A stretch of DNA of 64,000 nucleotides. Source: Elmis aenea. Its lineage: Eukaryota > Arthropoda > Insecta > Coleoptera > Elmidae. This document shows positions 46,338-58,428 of the stretch, one piece after another. Below the pieces are notes generated by a model. It did no database searches. It saw nothing but the letters and a program-made list of their open reading frames with translations, and was not told the origin of the DNA. The translations under genes were made by a program, and so were the position numbers. The DNA is taken from positions 54,567,415 to 54,631,414 of the forward strand of contig OX393578.1 in the NCBI GenBank assembly GCA_947652605.1, written 5' to 3'. Every line of letters begins with the position of its first letter. The stretch's first letter is position 1.

Positions 46338-46602
46338 CTTTGCGCAAAAAATTGCTTATAAAATGATGTATTACCACCGATTGATTAAACACTACAGAAA
46401 ATTCTACATTTATAAACTTTTTTATCTATAAGATTTTCTAGTCAGTTTATAATTGGTTAATTGTTATCAAGATAGTAGTACTCGCTCGCTCATTTGCTCC
46501 CCCGATTCAAGTCCGTTTTGCGGATAAACTATACATCTTATCATATTATTTTCACACGAGTTCTGACATCGGTGCGTACTTTTTATTCGTTCAACGTAAA
46601 CC
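46338..46602. promoter_or_regulatory. Bidirectional promoter between B5 and C2
   Basis: 265 bp lie between the start codons. It shares GGTTAATTGTTATCAAGATA, CTCGCTCGCTCATTTGCTCC, CTTATCATATTATTTTC and TCTGACATCGGTGCGTAC with 35375-35646. Extra GATA-type motifs (TTTTATCTATAAG) lie on the B5 side. Confidence 0.6.
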
Positions 46603-48219
46603 ATGATACCGAGAAATGTGTTTATACTAATTTATGCGTTGGAGTTTTCACTGCTGTAAGTAATCTAATTATTAATAAATCGAAGTAAAAATTGTAGCCG
46701 ACTGTTAATATTTCAGTAATAGTAAAATGAGCTGTTATTTAAAAAATCGCTCACATCAAAATTGATTATTCATTTGACTTACTCCTTTGCTCTTTTAAAG
46801 TTATCGTGATATATCAAAACAACCCTTTAGTAATATAAATAAGTTTAGTTAAGGATGCTTTATATATTTTTTTGCGAATGGTTCCTAAGAGACTAGAGTC
46901 TTGTATTGTTAAATCATCTTACGCTTATAAGTTTTAAATAAACTTGTAGATTTTCGTATTCGTAGGCAAATTTAATTGTAATTTGGTACGGTTTTATTCT
47001 TTATCTTAACCAGGGTTTAACTGGGCTTTTTAAATTGGTCTAAGAATGTGGATATTTTAAAATATAAACTATGAATTATCTACAAATAAAAAGTTCACAC
47101 TAAATTAGGATTAGATTAATCGTCTTCTTATTTTTTTCTTCAAAAATAAACTCACACCACTTGCATTATAAAGAGGCCATGAAGTAGCTGTTCCCATTTT
47201 ATAAAATTATGAATTATTTGCTTCTTAAATGATTTTCACTTCGTTAATCTCGGCGCTTTACAAAAACTATTCTAATATGTTAAGATTAATTGTTTTATTC
47301 ATGTAACTGATTTCTTAGAACTTCAAATGCAGTTGTGAATGGTATTGGATGTCAACATCCTCACTCCTTCCTGCAGGACTGTCGGGGGCTGGACTATTTT
47401 CCAAACGGGTCTTATGCAATTACAATCCTCAACCTATTTCGCAACAACATCTCAGAATTGGCTCCGTACGTCTTTCTAGAAAACGAGTATATCAATTTGG
47501 AAAAGGCCATACTGCGTCACAACCACATATCTGTCGTGCATCCCGACGCTTTTGCGTCGCTGTATAATCTGAGGCATCTAGATTTATCTAGAAATAAATT
47601 GAAAGTAATTCATGACGGCGTCTTTGACGACCTGGGGTCCCTACAGAACTTGCAGTTGACGAGAAATCATATAAAATTTGTAGAAGACCACGCGTTCGAC
47701 GATTTACAAGCGCTACAAACACTAAATTTGTCTCACAATAATCTGACAAACTTTCAACAAAATTTGTTGAGCAACAGCAAGCATCTGCTTCAGATCGACC
47801 TTTCGTTTAACAATTTAAATATAGTCAAGTCGGCTAATAACACGTTTTTAAATTTCAGTTATTTAATATCAAACGCAGAAAATGAAAGCAAGGGTGATAA
47901 AACATATTATTTGGACAATATTTTGACGGGTAATCAATTTTTATCTAGTTATTTGCCCAGTCTTAAAATTGAAAAAGATCCCGAAGTTCAATTTACAAAG
48001 TCTATAGATTCAGAGTATTCTTCTAGTACGGAGACTTTGAGTAACGCAAAACTCGACAATCAAATAACCGAAAATGATGTTATAGTTGCTGATGGCTATG
48101 TATGGCTTATATGCGGCATACTCATTGTAATTATGTTATCGTTTTTGATAGCTTTATGCATACTTATTTACATATATCTTCGAAGAACATCTCTCTATGG
48201 TCGTATCGAGGAGGCTTAG
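46603..48219 (+). CDS. LRR single-pass membrane protein, family C gene 2
   Basis: Exon 1 is 46603-46655 (MIPRNVFILIYALEFSL plus a split Leu codon, identical to C1, donor GTAAGT) and exon 2 is 47319-48219 (acceptor TTTCTTAG). The intron is 663 bp. The total is 954 nt (317 aa). It has a signal peptide, a Cys cap (GIGCQHPH...DCRGLDYF), about six LRRs, a Ser/Thr acidic linker, a transmembrane helix at about 280-304 and a short basic tail (LRRTSLYGRIEEA) that differs from C1 at its end. The ectodomain differs from C1 by only a small number of substitutions. A GTG inside exon 2 is not the start. Confidence 0.88.
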
Positions 48220-49240
48220 AAACAAAACTAAATAACAAAAAATCACCAAAAAAGAGGTTTTTATGGCGATTTGTAATTTATTAACACTTTTGTGTCGTGT
48301 ACTGATTTTTTTTTTAATAAGGTCAGTAAAAAGGACTCATAAAATATTGTCAACAACGTACTTGTATGAAGTATTATGTTACATAATTCAATTAAATTTT
48401 ATCTTAGAATCTCAGTGTGCTGTTTTGTGTTTTATGTTTAGGAAAACTTAATATATTTTGCAATGTACTGTTTCATTCTGTTTAATATATTATAATTAAT
48501 CTTATTTTTGTTTTTGTTTAACTTGATATTATTTCTTAATGTTTGGTAAAATGTTGAGAGTTGAAGGCAAATACTTGGCCTCTAGGGCAGCGTTTACCAA
48601 ATTGGGGTTTCCTGAAGGGTTTTGTGATATGGAAGTAAAGCAATAGAATAGGTTCTGTTAAAAAATGGTAAAAAAAATTAATAAACCATCCTATGTACTT
48701 GATAGTTTAATACTAACACAAAGTAAATCAATTTCGTCACTTACAACTTTATAGGGTTCCTGGCGCCAACCTATTTTTTTTGCATGGAAATGTTTGCAAA
48801 CACGTAGAGCATCCATTAAAAACTTTTAAAAAAATTGAAAAATGTCATTTAGGGCCAAAAAGACCTGTGTGCCCATTTTGTTTATTTCGGCGCCCTGTGT
48901 ATTTTTAAAGATACATGCCTTAAAATGCTTAAACCTGCAATATCATGTAGGTATAATACGTTTACAAAACAAAACAAGGTGTAAAACCTTTTAAATCTCA
49001 TGTGGTACAAGTTACGAAGGTTTTGTAATTTATTGTTGTGATAATAAATAAACTAAAATAAACTACATTACAGCAGATTCCGATTATATCGTTGTTTTCT
49101 TATTTTCATATATTTATAATGTTTATCACAACAACATATTACAAAGCTTTCGTTACTTGCATCAAATAAGCTTTAAAAGGCTTTACACCTTGTTTTGTTT
49201 TTGTTTTCAGAGCCTACTATAATTTTCTTAAAAAAAAAAA
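48220..49240. other. 3' flank of C2
   Basis: The part 48220-49205 matches 38843-39840, including the inverted repeat at about 48965-49200. The right border of the segmental duplication lies near 49205-49240. No gene is seen. Confidence 0.5.
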
Positions 49241-50895
49241 CTGAAGAACTTTCGTAACTTACATATTACTGAAAATAACTACATCAACCCTAATATATAC
49301 CTATTTGGAATGACAAAAAACTAAGAAATTTAAATAAGTTATAGCCAACTATGGGTTCCATTTAAGAAAATACAACTTTGTCACAACTCGAATTACTGAA
49401 TTTGTTTGAAAAATTGTCTACGCCACTGCATTTTCTTCAAAAAAGTGCCTGCAGAACGTCAAAATAAGTTTTGTTTGTTTTCATAAACAAGTGAGATATG
49501 ATCTCGGATTTGATCATAAAACGCAAAGTCGAAATACGAGTTATCGGCGATAACTCAAAAACGAAAGACGATAACCAATTTTAGTTTTCACCATTAACTT
49601 TTTCTCGAAAAAAGAGATCGAGGATGCGCGGTCGGTTTTTTGATACCTTTTATAGTTACCGAGATCCCCTATGAACGCATCGAAATTTGCCCACCCTGTA
49701 CATAATCTTGTATTATAAATTTATTTCCTGGCATCATTTCTAGATTTTCTGTAGGGAAACGGTCTCAATAAATATGTTTTTAAAGCAAAACCTTCATCAC
49801 GAATAAGGACGTAAGGACATATTACGTTTTGGCCAAGCATATTTTCTCTCTCTTGGGATATTCATCCGAGTATTTTCAAATATTGTGCTTATATTTAATT
49901 CTTTGAAGAAACCACTGTAATTCGACTATTTAAAAACTAACCTGAAGCGATCATCGTCTTCTGCTAATGCTAATAACCAATAACAACAGACCTTCCTCTT
50001 CATCTGAAGATGTATTGGTACACATTTATTACTAAGTATTTTATTCAGATCATAAAACATAAATATGAACCACGTGGGTTGGTTCTGAACGCTATAACAC
50101 ATATCCCGCATCCTCTAAACCGCGCTGGTCTAGTCAACCCCGCGATTTCCTATTTTCGCCATGAACGCGAAAGTTTCTCTCCCGCTATATCGCTTGGTCT
50201 GTAGGGTCCTTAAGCCGGAATCTTAATATTTTCATCCAATTCGGAACATACGATAATTTTATTATAATATCTTTAATAGTGTTCTAGATATTTGTCTGCC
50301 TTCAAACTTTTGCACAGCACTGTATTTAATTGTGTCTTTAAGACTGCACAGCGTGTCGTAATTATGTTTCAATGGAAAACAAAAGCGATCGACAAACGAC
50401 ACTTTATCAAGTTAATTTCAGCACAGCTTACCTCGATTGCAATCTATAGATGTTATGTGCATCCTGTAGCGCTTTTATTTCTGAGGAAGCGACTTAAATA
50501 GTTAACGATAATCATAAAACGTAGTCTTAATGTCTAATTTAAAGTTCCAGGCATAACATATGCTGTTAAATTGCTGAAGTATGGGCGTTGTTTTCAATTG
50601 AGGCTGTAAACGCCAAATTTACTATCACAAAAGTACGGTTACGGAATAAAACTGCAATTAAAGTGAGTAGAAAAACCGATTTGGTCATCAATTAGGTCGG
50701 ATGTTCGAAATCACGTTACCCTGATGGGGCGAATCTCGCGAGACGGATTCACACTACCAACTTCGGTATAATAATTAAATGTACCTAAGTCGTATTTTGC
50801 ATTTTAATATATTAACCCTACACTTGACGTAAATCACGAAGAAAAAATTATGAAATACGTTTTAATGTACTTTATTACAAGGGCGAATTAATATA
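49241..50895. other. Unassigned region with one-ended MITE and mixed sequence
   Basis: A half MITE ends at about 49694 (TTGCCCACCCTG, TA). The part 49900-50830 is less AT-rich than its surroundings and has short GC-rich patches (about 50100-50200, 50735-50760 including TCTCGCGAGA). No conserved protein can be read. ORFs at 49926-50111, 50010-50204 and 50292-50501 have no support. Confidence 0.4.
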
Positions 50896-52030
50896 CAGGG
50901 TGTCCCAGCCAAGATGAAATATTCGATAGCTCTGTTGTTAGTAATGATTTTTAAAGCCAGTTAAAATAAATTGTTTGTTATAATTTACTACATAACCTAA
51001 AATTATTTTCAACTGTACAGGGTGGTCTATACAGGGAGGGTATCCCAATTATTATCAGAGATAGAAAAAACTAAGTACTTAGTCTCGATTTCTTTTTTCA
51101 AGAGGAATTTATTGCAGCAAACAGACTTTTAATACCTTTTTTAATTTTCGAAATATAGCCAAAAACCGATTTTTCGAAATTTTCAGAAATGTTAATATCT
51201 CGCTTAAACAAAAAGATAGAGAAAAACTTTTGAAACATTTTTGTGATGGTTTTTGGTGCTTAATAAGATAGCGGTATTAAATATTTTTTTACTCAAATAA
51301 ATGTTGATATATTACACCTAACTTTCTTATTTTAAATGGCAATCATTAACAAATTATATACTTTTAAAAAGCGCAAAAAGTAAGCTTTCAATTTACATCA
51401 AAGCCAACTATCGTTGCCATTTAAAATAAGAAAGTTAGGTGTAAAAAATCGATACTTATATAGGTAAAAAAATATATATCGCTATCTTATTAGGGATAAA
51501 AAACCATGCAAAAAATGTCTCTAAAGTTTTTCTCTACCTTTTCTTTTAGGCGAGATATTTAACATTATTGAAAATTGCCAAACATCGGTTTCTGGCTATA
51601 TTTCAAAAATTGAAAATTATATCAAAAATCTGTTTACGGCAATAAATTTCTCAAAAAAAAAAAATCCAGACTGCGTACTTAGTTTTTTTGCATCTTTGAT
51701 AATAACCGAGACACCCTGTATGGGCATCGAAAGTAGGCCACCCTCTACAGTGTTTTGTTTTTGCGCACCAACACATTGTTTTTTTTTTAGGGAACACCCT
51801 ATATATTTTGTACTGTTCAGATAGATGTAAACTTAAATTTCGTTTCTAAAACATTTTTGTCTAAAATGAACCGTTTTTGAGTTATTAACGTATTTTTGAA
51901 AATATTGACAGATTCAGACCATTATAAAAATATTTATGTTTATCAACATAACAACACCAGAGAAAATTCCTCTGGCAATTCAACAGGCAATAGTGTCACA
52001 GTGATCAGTTAAACCTTTAAAATAATATAC
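50896..52030. mobile_element. Cluster of CAGGGTG foldback elements
   Basis: Termini are at 50896 (CAGGGTGTCCCAGCC), 51018 (CAGGGTGGTCTATACAGG), 51715-51745 (ACACCCTG...CCACCCTC) and 51800 (ACACCCTATA). The segment 51018-51745 is a palindrome with arms of about 330 bp (AAAAAACTAAGTACTTAGTC mirrored at about 51668-51690). The rest is related to 12210-12579 in reverse. No ORF is present. Confidence 0.65.
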
Positions 52031-52501
52031 AGGGTGTTCGTTATATTCGGTTCCTTTCACTAAACTTTAAACGCAAACTGTTTTTTTTAATGGAACACCT
52101 TATATATTTTTACATTTTTTTGTAGAAAATTTAATTATCTTCCAAAGTTCTTAAGCATGTTTGATGTCTTATTATGGAGTTATTTCGTTTCTTATGATTA
52201 TTTGCGAGTATTTGACGTTAAATATCGTAGTCTTTGAAAATTGAAAACAATTTGTATGAACTGTCAATGTAATAGCTTTATTCGATTCATTTATACTATC
52301 GTCATTAAAATCTCTTAAGTCAAGATAGGTGGTTGTTTAAACTTTGGATGCTAGCAGATTATTTTCGTACATTAGGTCAGTACATACCATTGCAAGTATA
52401 TTTAGAAATGGTTTTCTGAATATTTATTTAAAGCTTTGATGACTTAAACAAACCCAATGTCGTATTTTTCCTGTTATTTACACATTTACATCCTCAATAT
52501 A

Positions 52502-53260
52502 CAGGCTGTCACACAAAAAACGCCGCAAGCTGTAACTCCTTTATTTGTGGTCCGATTTTAGTGAACAAAAAATTAAATGAAATGTCTCCTCAAATACTAT
52601 AAACTAAATTGCATTTAAATTTTTTTCAAGGTCAACTTAAATGTCAAACGATAGTCAATTTTTTTTTCCAAATGGCACCATCTATTTTTTTTTACTAAAT
52701 CTGATAGACATTCTTTTTCTGAATTCAATGATGTAATCATAAGTTAATTTTAGTGCAAAACTAATAAGAAATAAAAAATTAAAGTTTAACTAAAATAGGT
52801 TAGGTTTCACATTTTCAAGCGTGCCGTGGAAAACAAAAAAATCCAAATCAACAAATATCATTTAAATACCATCTAAATACCACACTGATGGTATTTAAAT
52901 GATATTTGTTGATTAGGATTTTTTTGTATTCCACGGCACGCTTGAAAATTTTGTGAAACCTAACCTATTTTAGTTAAATTTTTATTTTTTATTTCTTATT
53001 AGTTTAGCACTAAAATTAACTTATGATTACATCATTGAATTCAGAAAAATAATGTCTACCAGATTTAGTAAAAAAAAGTAGATGGTGCCATTTGGAAAAA
53101 AAATTGACTATCGTTTGACATTTAAGTTGACCTTGAAAAAAATTTAAATGCAATTTAGTTTATAGTATTTGAGGAGACATTTCATTTAATTTTTTGTTCA
53201 CTAAAATCGGACCACAAATAAAGGAGTTACAGCTTGCGGCGTTTTTTGTGTGACAGCCTG
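52502..53260. mobile_element. Almost perfect 759-bp foldback MITE
   Basis: It runs from CAGGCTGTCACACAAAAAAC to its reverse complement, with TA on both sides (52500-52501, 53261-53262). The arms are about 370 bp each and nearly identical, and the centre lies near 52881 in the segment TAAATACCATCTAAATACC. It has no coding capacity. The high arm identity implies recent origin or arm homogenisation. Confidence 0.9.
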
Positions 53261-53262
53261 TA

Positions 53263-54392
53263 TGCAATATTTTGATTTTTGATAGTACTTTAATATTTGT
53301 GAGGACTATAAATTATTCACTTAATTTGCCCTTGTTAAGTAAATACTACGTTTAAAACCATTTTTATTATTCACTTGGAAAGTTTAGTGCAACGTATTTG
53401 GCTACATTTTTCAAGTTGCATCCTCTAAAAGCAAAAAATTCACAGCGCGATAAAGTGTTTGAAAACAAGTGTGGATCACAGTTTTGAGAGCTGTATCGAC
53501 ATGTGTAAGCTGTCTGTTATATTCTCAGTACGTGTCCTGTTGTATATTATGGGTTCACTGTAAGTTTGTCATCGGATGATACGATTTGTCGCCTTTACTC
53601 TGCTGTCACAGAACATATTATCTATAAATAACTTACAATAACACCTGCACTCCACACCTCTGTCTTCGCCGGCTCTAGTCAGCACAAACGGCGAACCGGG
53701 GGATGCTTGTACGTGCACAGACTTGATAAGAGCACTCCTGGAATACTGAGTGAGTACCGGAGTTGCCGGAATCCCGAGAGATCAAGGCGGACCCGGCCCG
53801 ACTGAGTAATTATAGCTGCTTATTATTCTCTCGCGAAAAATCCATTACTTGTCCTTAACCCATGTAACCTCTTGTAATCCTAGTGCCATCTACTAAAATG
53901 ACGGGAATTATATTAGGTCCCTGTCTTCCCCTTCAACTACTTAAAGTCAAATTACCAGGTTTTGATTTATTTACCGGATTCTTATAAGACAAATAATGAG
54001 AATCATTTTATTTAGAGTTTTTTCTTGAGAAAGCCGTTAAAGTTTGCGCTCTCATTTCTTGACAGATGTAAGAAAGTTCTCGAGAAATTTTAGAGGTACA
54101 AAACTCCTTTTTTTTAAAGGTTATTGTTACATTGAACAGCAACGAACTACTCTTGGACTGCAAGACTGGATGGGATAGTTTAGTCAACATGATCAGTCAA
54201 TTCGTTCAGCTTTAAAAATCAATTATTAACGCGCTGTTAAAGAATTAAATTTACTACATTTGTGGAAAACTGAATAATTGATAATATGCAAAGGTGTAGT
54301 AAATAACTTGAACTCTGTTAACCTTACTGTGGAGGAGTTTAGCAAACGTGACACAAATTTATTAACAAGCGAGGGAATTTTTCTTGTCTTGC
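53263..54392. other. Intergenic with a GC-rich patch
   Basis: The part 53640-53830 is clearly GC-richer (CCGGCTCTAG, GGACCCGGCCCGACTGAG). It may be a fragment of a retroelement, but I find no long terminal repeat partner, tRNA-like box or coding frame. The rest is AT-rich. Confidence 0.35.
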
Positions 54393-54396
54393 TTAA

Positions 54397-54794
54397 CACG
54401 TTAAGCGCCATTTGTATCCATATGGATACAAATCATTTTGGCCCAATGGGCCACCTGTATCCATTTGGATACAACAGCCTACATTTAGATTCGGCTGCCT
54501 GTATTCTTAAACATACTGGTATTACATATAACTATACCAGAAAAGGTTTAAGGATGGCCCGCTGGACCAGAAAACCTTGGTGGTCACGATTTTTTAACCC
54601 ACATTGATATTAAAAAAAAAAAAAAGTTTTATGATACAAATTTATTCACACAAAAATAATATTTAAAAACTGGTTAAAATGTTATTATTTTGTTATGAAA
54701 TTTTTTTATATTACTTAAGGGCAATTAAGAAACGTAATAAAAAAAAAAGGTGGTCAAACAAACCTTTTTTTTTAACATGGTGGCGCTTAACGTG
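54397..54794. mobile_element. piggyBac-like MITE
   Basis: This 398-bp element is flanked by TTAA (54393-54396, 54795-54798), the piggyBac target. The terminal inverted repeats are CACGTTAAGCGCCA and, reversed, CACGTTAAGCGCCA. Just inside the left end are palindromes TTTGTATCCATATGGATACAAA (about 54411) and GTATCCATTTGGATAC (about 54457). ORF 54278-54607 crosses the border and is not a gene. Confidence 0.85.
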
Positions 54795-54798
54795 TTAA

Positions 54799-55325
54799 TA
54801 AATGAAATGATTGAAAATCGTTCTTGTTCAAGAATGGTTAAATAAATTAAAGCATAGATAATTTTAAAAAGTCTAATCTCCCTATTAGTTTTACTTATAA
54901 AATATTGAAATACACCTAATTTTTTAAAGAACCTGTTTTTTTTTAAAGTGTTTTAAGGAAAAATTGTTTACGTATGGAAGGTGTTCCAAATAATTTTTCC
55001 AGAGGAAAGAGAAAGAAAAAATAAACCGTATTTGGCTATTCCGAAGTCAACTTGACCCAAAAAAAATTAAATTAGTGGTAATATCTGAAAAATTTAACTT
55101 TATTAAAAATCCAAAAGAGAAGTACATTAAAAAGTATTTCAGTAAAGTACAAATGACCAATGATTAAGACAAAAAAAAGAATTTTAACATTTTCATATTT
55201 GCTCATTAACTTTTGAAGTACCTACAAAGAATTTTTACTTTTAAAAATAGATTTTATCTCCCCTTAAGAATAATTCATCTAATTTAAGCAAACCTATATC
55301 TCTTATAATACGTGTCCGGAACATT
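54799..55325. other. AT-rich intergenic stretch
   Basis: No gene, repeat or transposon end is seen between the piggyBac-like MITE and the minisatellite. Confidence 0.4.
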
Positions 55326-55590
55326 CTTCGCCTCCACAATTCTTCGCCCACAATTCTTCGCCCACAATTCTTCGCCCACAATTTTTCGCCTACAAAATTC
55401 TTCGCCAACAATTCTGCGCCTACAATTCTTCGCCCACAATTCTTCGCCCACAATTCTTCGCCCACAATTCTTCGCCCACAATTCTTCGCCCACAATTTTT
55501 CGCCTACAAAATTCTTCGCCAACAATTCTTCGCCTACAATTCTTCGCCCAAAATTCTTCGCCTACACAATTCTTCGCCGCCACAATTCTT
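55326..55590. repeat. 14-bp minisatellite (ACAATTCTTCGCCC)
   Basis: There are about 18 units of ACAATTCTTCGCCC and close variants. A longer-period copy is visible: the block with ACAATTTTTCGCCTACAAAATTC occurs twice, so the array grew by duplicating groups of units. Because 14 is not a multiple of three and the unit contains no stop in most frames, three overlapping ORFs arise (55241-55525 minus, 55284-55604 minus, 55312-55731 plus). These are not taken as genes. Confidence 0.9.
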
Positions 55591-58420
55591 CGCGAGATCC
55601 CCATGCTGGAAATGTTATTTAAAATACCATGTAAATTAACAAAATTTAAAAATATTCTTGGTAATTATGTATTAGGTATTAACAAGAAATGTATTATTTT
55701 GAAATTTCTTAAATTTCTCGAGAATAATTGAGAAATGCCAAAAAAAATTTAAAACTCTGAGAAACTTGAAAACTCAATTTTAGTTTTATTATAAAAATTG
55801 TTTCCCTGATATCAATATTCTGTTTTAGTTTTAATGTAAATAAACAAATGAAACAAACAATAGCTTTTCATTGTTTTGGAGTGTTTTGTTTTTCCATTAA
55901 TTCCGTTCGAGTTGCCGTGTTGAAATTATTGTTCGATGCAGTTTTTTTTTCGTTCCTTCGAGTTGCAAAGTTTTTGTTGATGTATTCGTCCTCGCTTTTC
56001 CAACTCTACTTGGTGTGGAAAGTTTATCGAAGTGAATATTTTCCGTACATTGGCTTTTATTTTGTAATTAATAAAGAGCCGTGTCAACGATTTTTTGTGC
56101 CAGCGATAAATAATTCTGTTATGGAAAATTTAGAAGCTAACAGGCAGTTGTAACTAACATTTTTAATAATTTTTTTAATGCAAAATATTTTTTTTAGACC
56201 TTAATTTTTTGCTATATATTATTTTGTAGTGAATGAATAGGTTTATAGACTGTTTCTTTTTTGTTATCAAGTTAATCTGCAATTTATTATCAACTTATCA
56301 AAGTTATTGTTCTGTTTGCGCAATACTACTTAAATCCTATATGAATCGTTTCATACTGATATCATTTCCTTAAGTTTTATTACGCGGTAATAAAATAAAC
56401 CCATATTCAAAGTCCATTTTTATTTGAAGCAATCAAGAAAATAGTAATGCACGATTATAATACCTGATAAAATATGTTATTATTTGCTTAGCATAAAACA
56501 CATATTTCAATTCGTTTAAACTTAAAGTTTCTAAGCTTACTTTTTTAAGATGTATAAATTTTTAAAATAATATACTTCCTTGCAAAATTTTAAACACCTT
56601 AAGTAACTTTTTTAACAGTATCTGTATTTTCTTACACTTGCTTATAAATAATTTAATTACCCTTAAAAACGTTCACAATTTTCTTTCAAAACGCTCTAGA
56701 ATTATTGCTATTAAAAGGATAATCTATTTGTAAAAATGCCATATTAATTTAATAGATTTCAAGTAATAAAACTTTTATTAAATTAACGTTACATATAATT
56801 TCAATTTTGAGGTGGTAAATTTTATTCGTTTGCCAATTTTATTAAAACTAATACGTTTTTCGTCTCATTGCTCATTTAAATTAGAAAAATTACTCTCAAA
56901 TATGAGAAAAAACTATCCTTACCATCTCAAATGTTAAAATAGTGAGAAATATGACTTGATCATGGCTGTAATGATGAAATATTATGTTAGAGCTATTGTT
57001 TAAAAAATAAACAATTAACCATAGCTTTTGTCTTTGTTATAGTAATATTCATATTATATCTACTTAATGTATCTGCCCATACGTCTAAATTCAGTTGCAA
57101 GTCCTTTTCGCTTTTAGTTAAAAGCTCCACATCATCTGCAAAGGCTAGTTCTGTTGATATTGGTTTTTGTTTAGTTTAGTGGGAGTAAGACAAGAAGGCA
57201 CGTTAAGTCTACTGCTCTTTATAATTCTTATGGATAAAACAATTAAAGAATGTAAATAAAACAAACACAAAGAAAGCCTACTGGGGTTGGAATAAAATAA
57301 ACGTACTAGTTAAAACAACGATTAATATTTGTACACATAATTTATCTGAGTAGCGAAGGGTTGAAACGTTGAAACAAATATGTAACCCATTACAGTCTTA
57401 TATTTTTGGTTTAGTTAGTTGTGTAGGGAGAGGGCGAACTTTTTGCAACTCCCCTATCGGTGCCGAATAGGGGAGAGACTAAAGGTAGATTTGTGTAATA
57501 GTTCCCCTGTGTATAATATTCTATTTTTGTTCGTATAGGATTTCGTATGTAGCTGACTCATATCTTGCAAAGGTCTAAATTTCCTGATCTTGTTTGAATA
57601 GCTGATGTCCATTAATTATCGCGATTTATAAAATGATTAAAGTGTGTTTACGTTGAATAATAAAGCTCTAGCATGTTTTTATTTTGTAAATTCGTTGATT
57701 GATGTTGCTTTACAATGCAAATAGAGTGTAAACTTGGTAACTTATTTTACAGGCTGCTTCGGTGTAGCAACTTTTTGCTTATATTTTGTCCATTATGTAG
57801 GATAATTGCTTGGTTTTACCGCCCCCTTAACCGCTTATGTCTCATCCAATGTTTTTCATTGCTCTGTTAAAATTAAAAGCACACAGTCGCTTAACATATA
57901 AAAGTAAAGTTATTCAATGCTTCAAAGCAAATATTTCAGTTTAGTGTGCGACAATAGATAATTAAAATTTAAAAGGTTTGTTCAATTTATTTGTCAGTTG
58001 CAATCAGTTAATTCTAACCGATAATACAACAATGTTACTTTTAGTTGATGTTTGTTGTTTATAGTAACATTAAAAAATTACATAGCTTTCCTAACAATGC
58101 TATCAAAAGTAATATCAATCAAGTTGATGACGTGTTAAGATAACATTGAAGTAAATGCGTTAAATTAATACTTTAAGTTTCATTTTCATTTATATTTTAA
58201 AGTCCAAAAAATTGCATTTGAGGGATAGGTGGCAAAAATATGCAGGTTGCTATAAAGGTGAAGCTAAATATAGCATTCTCACTTATCTTTAGAACTACGA
58301 AAACAATTTGATTTAATATTTACATTAAACTGTGTAATTTGGTACGGAATTTCAAGAAAATTGCCAGGGCATTTAACTCTTATGTCAATAACCGAAATTC
58401 ACAACGTTGTTCAATGACCG
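55591..58420. other. Long AT-rich intergenic region
   Basis: It is very AT-rich. The only recognisable content is the LINE fragment at 57010-57256. The ORF 55848-56153 (101 codons from ATG, hydrophobic stretches) has no homologue that I recognise, no splice context and no clear coding signature. A small patch at 57425-57475 is GC-richer, with AACTCCCCTATCGG and its partial mirror. Confidence 0.4.
57010..57256. pseudogene. Inverted LINE reverse transcriptase fragments
   Basis: On the minus strand (57010-57165) the sequence reads LAFADDVELLTKSEKDLQ...WADTLSRYNMNITITKTKAMV. On the plus strand (57173-57256) it reads VGVRQEGTLSLLLFIILMDK. In an intact reverse transcriptase the RQG...LSPLLF block comes just before FADD on the same strand, so the element has been broken by an inversion. 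Clade is uncertain (RTE- or I-like). Confidence 0.7.
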
Positions 58421-58428
58421 GGTACACC

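Larger units (their letters stand above)
41867..49205 (+). repeat. Segmental duplication unit 3
   Basis: This has the same left border as units 1 and 2. It carries two family B genes (minus) and family C gene 2 (plus). At about 43178 the B-type 3' flank restarts, so two B 3' flanks lie in tandem. The unit is somewhat more diverged than units 1 and 2 are from each other beyond that point. Confidence 0.78.

Noticed and set aside
53640..53830. GC-rich patch as an LTR or SINE
   Set aside because: No matching second LTR, no TG...CA boundaries with target duplication and no polymerase III boxes could be found. Left unassigned.
54278..54607. 109-codon ORF
   Set aside because: It spans the left border of the TTAA-flanked piggyBac-like MITE and includes its palindromes. 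No transposase motif.
55241..55731. Three overlapping ORFs over the minisatellite
   Set aside because: They are produced by a stop-free 14-bp repeat in several frames. No conserved domain is present.
55848..56153. 101-codon ATG-started ORF with hydrophobic parts
   Set aside because: No recognisable domain, no splice signals and no paralog. Such frames occur by chance in T-rich DNA. Expression data would be needed to call it.
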